Shown here piece by piece: positions 61,918-64,000 of a stretch of DNA of 64,000 nucleotides; within the stretch, counting starts at the first letter, position 1; each line of letters starts with the position of its first letter. Made by a program: the position numbers and the translations under genes. This stretch comes from Verrucomicrobiota bacterium. Its GTDB lineage: Bacteria; Verrucomicrobiota; Verrucomicrobiia; Opitutales; Opitutaceae. The stretch spans positions 1 to 64,000 of the forward strand of contig JAUWBF010000004.1 of NCBI GenBank assembly GCA_030601755.1, in the 5' to 3' direction. A model generated the notes under the pieces. It was not told the origin of the DNA. It saw only the letters and a program-made list of their open reading frames with translations, and did no database searches.

Positions 61918-63096
61918 TCAGCCCTCGCGGGTGCGCTTGGCCTCGTTGTAGATCGAGGTGAGCAGGTCGTTGTCCGGCACAACCTGGTAGTCGACGCTGC
62001 GGTTCATCTGATCTTCGAGAGTGTCCCAGTGGAAGCTGTTGAGCTCGTCCTTCTTGAATTTGTTGAACACTTCGGGCTGCGACATCTGGGTGACCGGATT
62101 GTGCGAGGCCTCGGCCATGGCGACGGTGTGGCAGATGTCGGGGCGCTGCACGTATTCGAGGAAGTCCTCGGCGAGCGGGCTGACGTCGGGGTTGTTGACC
62201 ACGGAGGTGAGTTCGAACCACTGGAGCGAACCCTTGCCGCCCTCGAGCGGGCCGCGGCGGGGGCTGATGTGGTGGACCTCGTTGAAGCCTTCGAAGCGGG
62301 CGACCGAGCAGGTGTAGATGCCGCCGGAGTAGATGGCGTCGATCTCGCCGTTGATGAGGGCCTGGTTGAGCTGGGCGGGATCGCCACTGATCATGGCGGC
62401 GTTGGCGAAGAGGGTCTGGGCGGTCTGCTTGAACTTTTCGACCTCCTCGGGCGTGTGCTCCTTGTAGGGCGAGAAGCCGGCGGTGATGCACATGTGCATG
62501 ACGTTCCAGTTGTCCCAGGCGAGCAGGCCGTATTTGCCCTTCATCTTCGGGTCGAGGAACATGGGCAGGCCCTGGTCCTCGGCCATGTCGACGGAGATCT
62601 TCTTGGTGTTGACCACGAAATTCATCGGGCCGAAGCGCTGCATCATGCCGATGAGTTCCTTGCCGTCGGGCGAGAGGGCGAACGGGTTGATGCCCATCTC
62701 CTTGTTGTAGAACATGGGCATCATCTTCTCGATGTAGGGCATGAAGCGCTCCATGCTGATGGGCTTGATGAGGCCCTCTCCCCACATCTGCTGACGGGCC
62801 CAGCATTGGTTGAGGTTGATGAGGTCCCAGACCTTGATCTCACCGGCGCGGAGCTTGTTGATCATGCTCGGGTCATCGGTGCCGGACTCGGCTTTAAGTG
62901 AGAGTCCCTTGTGCATCTTGCGGAAGGGATTGAGGACGTTGTCGGAGTTGTAACCTTCCCAACAGAGGATGTTCAGTTCCTTGTCCCGGCCGGCGGCCCA
63001 GGCCAGGTTCGGGACGGAGGAGAAGGCAAGTCCGGCGGCGGCGGCGCCCGCGAGCTTCATGAAGTCGCGGCGGCTGAAGTTATGCGTTGTTTTCAT
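61918..63096 (-). CDS. Extracellular solute-binding protein (PotD-like) with Tat signal
   Basis: A 392-residue periplasmic binding protein. FSRRDFMKLAGAAAAGLAFS is a twin-arginine signal, and the mature part has the PotD/PotF pattern (NILCWEGYNSDNVLNPFRKM, LQWFELTSVVNNPDV, GEIDAIYSGGIYTCSV). It belongs to the polyamine/spermidine-binding family; here a related amine or amino-alcohol may be the ligand. Start at MKTTHNFSRR. Divergent from the LysR gene, which is its likely regulator. Confidence 0.93.
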   Translation of the reverse strand: MKTTHNFSRRDFMKLAGAAAAGLAFSSVPNLAWAAGRDKELNILCWEGYNSDNVLNPFRKMHKGLSLKAESGTDDPSMINKLRAGEIKVWDLINLNQCWARQQMWGEGLIKPISMERFMPYIEKMMPMFYNKEMGINPFALSPDGKELIGMMQRFGPMNFVVNTKKISVDMAEDQGLPMFLDPKMKGKYGLLAWDNWNVMHMCITAGFSPYKEHTPEEVEKFKQTAQTLFANAAMISGDPAQLNQALINGEIDAIYSGGIYTCSVARFEGFNEVHHISPRRGPLEGGKGSLQWFELTSVVNNPDVSPLAEDFLEYVQRPDICHTVAMAEASHNPVTQMSQPEVFNKFKKDELNSFHWDTLEDQMNRSVDYQVVPDNDLLTSIYNEAKRTREG

Positions 63097-63173
63097 GTTT
63101 GGATAAAGGAACCGCCGGAGTTTCAGCAGGCACGATACCAGCTGATTTCCGCCTCCACCTATCCTTCCAATAG

Positions 63174-64000
63174 ATGCCATCTATACTTAACCACAGCGTC
63201 GAACTACGCCATCTGCTCTACTTCCAGGCGGTGGCCGAGCACGGGAGCTTCACCCGCGCCGCCTCGGTGATCGGGCTGCGCCAGCCGACGCTTTCCCAAC
63301 AGATCCAGCAGATGGAGAAGGCGCTGGGCGTGCCGCTGTTCGATCGCGCGCGTTCACGCTGCCGGCTGACGTCGGCGGGCGAGATGCTGCTGCCGTATGT
63401 GCGCCGCGTGCTGGCCGAAATGGAGAATCTGCGCAGCTCGCTCGACGACCTGAGCGAATTGCGCCGCGGCTCGTTGACTCTGGCGGTGCTACCCTCGCTG
63501 AACCACCGCCTGTTGCCGCAAACGCTCGCGCGCTTTCACCAGGAATACTCGGGCATCCACATCAAGATCCTCGAGATGTCGGTCGACGACATGGAGCGCG
63601 CCGTGGTGGCGGGCACGGTGGAGCTGGGCATCGGCGTCATCCCACCGGCGGAGCCGAGCCTGCGCACGCAGACGTTGTTCACCGAGGAATTGATGGCCGT
63701 CGTGCCGGCACTCGATCCGCTGGCCGAGCAGACCAGCGTGACCATCGACGACATCCGCGGGCGCCCGTTGCTCGCGCCGCCGCCGGGCTTCGGCACGCGC
63801 ACGATGTTATTGAAGGCTTTTTCCAAGGCCCGACGCGTCCCCCAGTTCGCGCTCGAGCTCAGCTCCGTCGACGTGTTGCTGCGCATGGTCGAGTCTGGCG
63901 GCGGGGTGGGCATCGTGCCGGCCTCGACGCTGTGGGACCGTCCGCAGGGCGACTACGCGGCGCTGCGGATCGTGCGCCCTACACTGTCGCGCGGCATCGG
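63174..64000 (+). CDS. LysR-family transcriptional regulator, cut by window edge
   Basis: The frame from ATG 63174 stays open to the last base (275 codons). The N-terminal HTH LRHLLYFQAVAEHGSFTRAA, then LRQPTLSQQIQQMEKALGVP, is a typical LysR DNA-binding domain; the remainder (LPQTLARFHQEYSGIHIKIL, ESGGGVGIVPASTLW) is the sensor fold. It is CynR/CbbR-like and divergent from the PotD-like gene by 77 bases, so it probably regulates the transporter and catabolic genes. The last 20-30 residues are missing. Confidence 0.92.
   Translation, partial: MPSILNHSVELRHLLYFQAVAEHGSFTRAASVIGLRQPTLSQQIQQMEKALGVPLFDRARSRCRLTSAGEMLLPYVRRVLAEMENLRSSLDDLSELRRGSLTLAVLPSLNHRLLPQTLARFHQEYSGIHIKILEMSVDDMERAVVAGTVELGIGVIPPAEPSLRTQTLFTEELMAVVPALDPLAEQTSVTIDDIRGRPLLAPPPGFGTRTMLLKAFSKARRVPQFALELSSVDVLLRMVESGGGVGIVPASTLWDRPQGDYAALRIVRPTLSRGI

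Overview
The window is GC-rich chromosomal DNA from a Gram-negative, aerobic, polysaccharide-degrading bacterium, most like an Opitutaceae-type Verrucomicrobiota. This is inferred from the gene mix: a PEP-CTERM protein, an H-X9-DG pseudopilin-like protein, a DUF481 outer-membrane protein, an AsmA-like giant, a GbsR-type regulator, RraA/UxuA-type sugar-acid genes, and FAD-oxidoreductase, GH78 and AraC clusters. No rRNA or marker gene fixes the taxon.

1-11.0 kb is an accessory region, visibly less GC-rich than the rest. The N-terminus of an IS630-type transposase runs off the left edge. A tRNA-Gly(GCC) gene is overlapped at its 3' end by a tyrosine recombinase. The recombinase closes a four-gene operon (ribbon-helix-helix-like protein, unknown protein, excisionase-like HTH, integrase) in which every junction is a 4-nt ATGA overlap. 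Three palindromic operators lie in front of the operon. Next come a Crp/Fnr regulator, a CopD-like membrane protein, an HPP membrane protein, an operon of GNAT, DUF3088 and a DUF488-MarR fusion, and a ClC channel. Copies of one ATATCGTA-type palindrome sit in front of the HPP gene, the GNAT operon and the ClC gene, so the MarR moiety probably governs this block. An Rnk-like protein, a cupin and an IS5-family element at CTAG sites close the region.

11.0-25.2 kb holds carbohydrate and envelope genes. There is a large fusion of an FAD-dependent oxidoreductase with a GH78 rhamnosidase-like enzyme beside an AraC regulator, and a second AraC/FAD-oxidoreductase pair with a NodB deacetylase and an esterase. 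A GbsR-like regulator heads two membrane proteins and a fatty-acid desaturase, with matching palindromes. A TrmH-type methyltransferase and two outer-membrane beta-barrels follow.

25.3-40.7 kb contains an AsmA/YhdP-like protein, an IclR-UxuA-SDR-RraA sugar-acid catabolic cluster, a Tat-type metallo-beta-lactamase-fold protein, an MFS transporter, a peroxiredoxin-like protein, a HupE/UreJ-TonB receptor pair (probable metal uptake) and a cysteine-cluster protein.

40.8-52.8 kb is a LacI-controlled surface-glycan locus. Two promoters carry the identical operator CTTTATCATTAAAG. The genes are two paralogous clan GH-A hydrolases (one fused to two tandem copies of a PEP-CTERM-type domain and broken in a G9 tract), a stand-alone PEP-CTERM protein, a polysaccharide pyruvyl transferase, a pseudopilin-like protein, a heparinase II/III remnant and a VOC protein.

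52.8-64.0 kb is an amino-alcohol catabolic locus on the minus strand: EutBC, an APH-fold kinase, a class III PLP enzyme, a cysteine hydrolase, an SDR and a PotABCD-type ABC transporter. A LysR regulator, cut by the window edge, is divergent. The pairing of EutBC with a kinase/PLP phospho-lyase-like pair suggests two parallel routes for amino-alcohol breakdown without a microcompartment.
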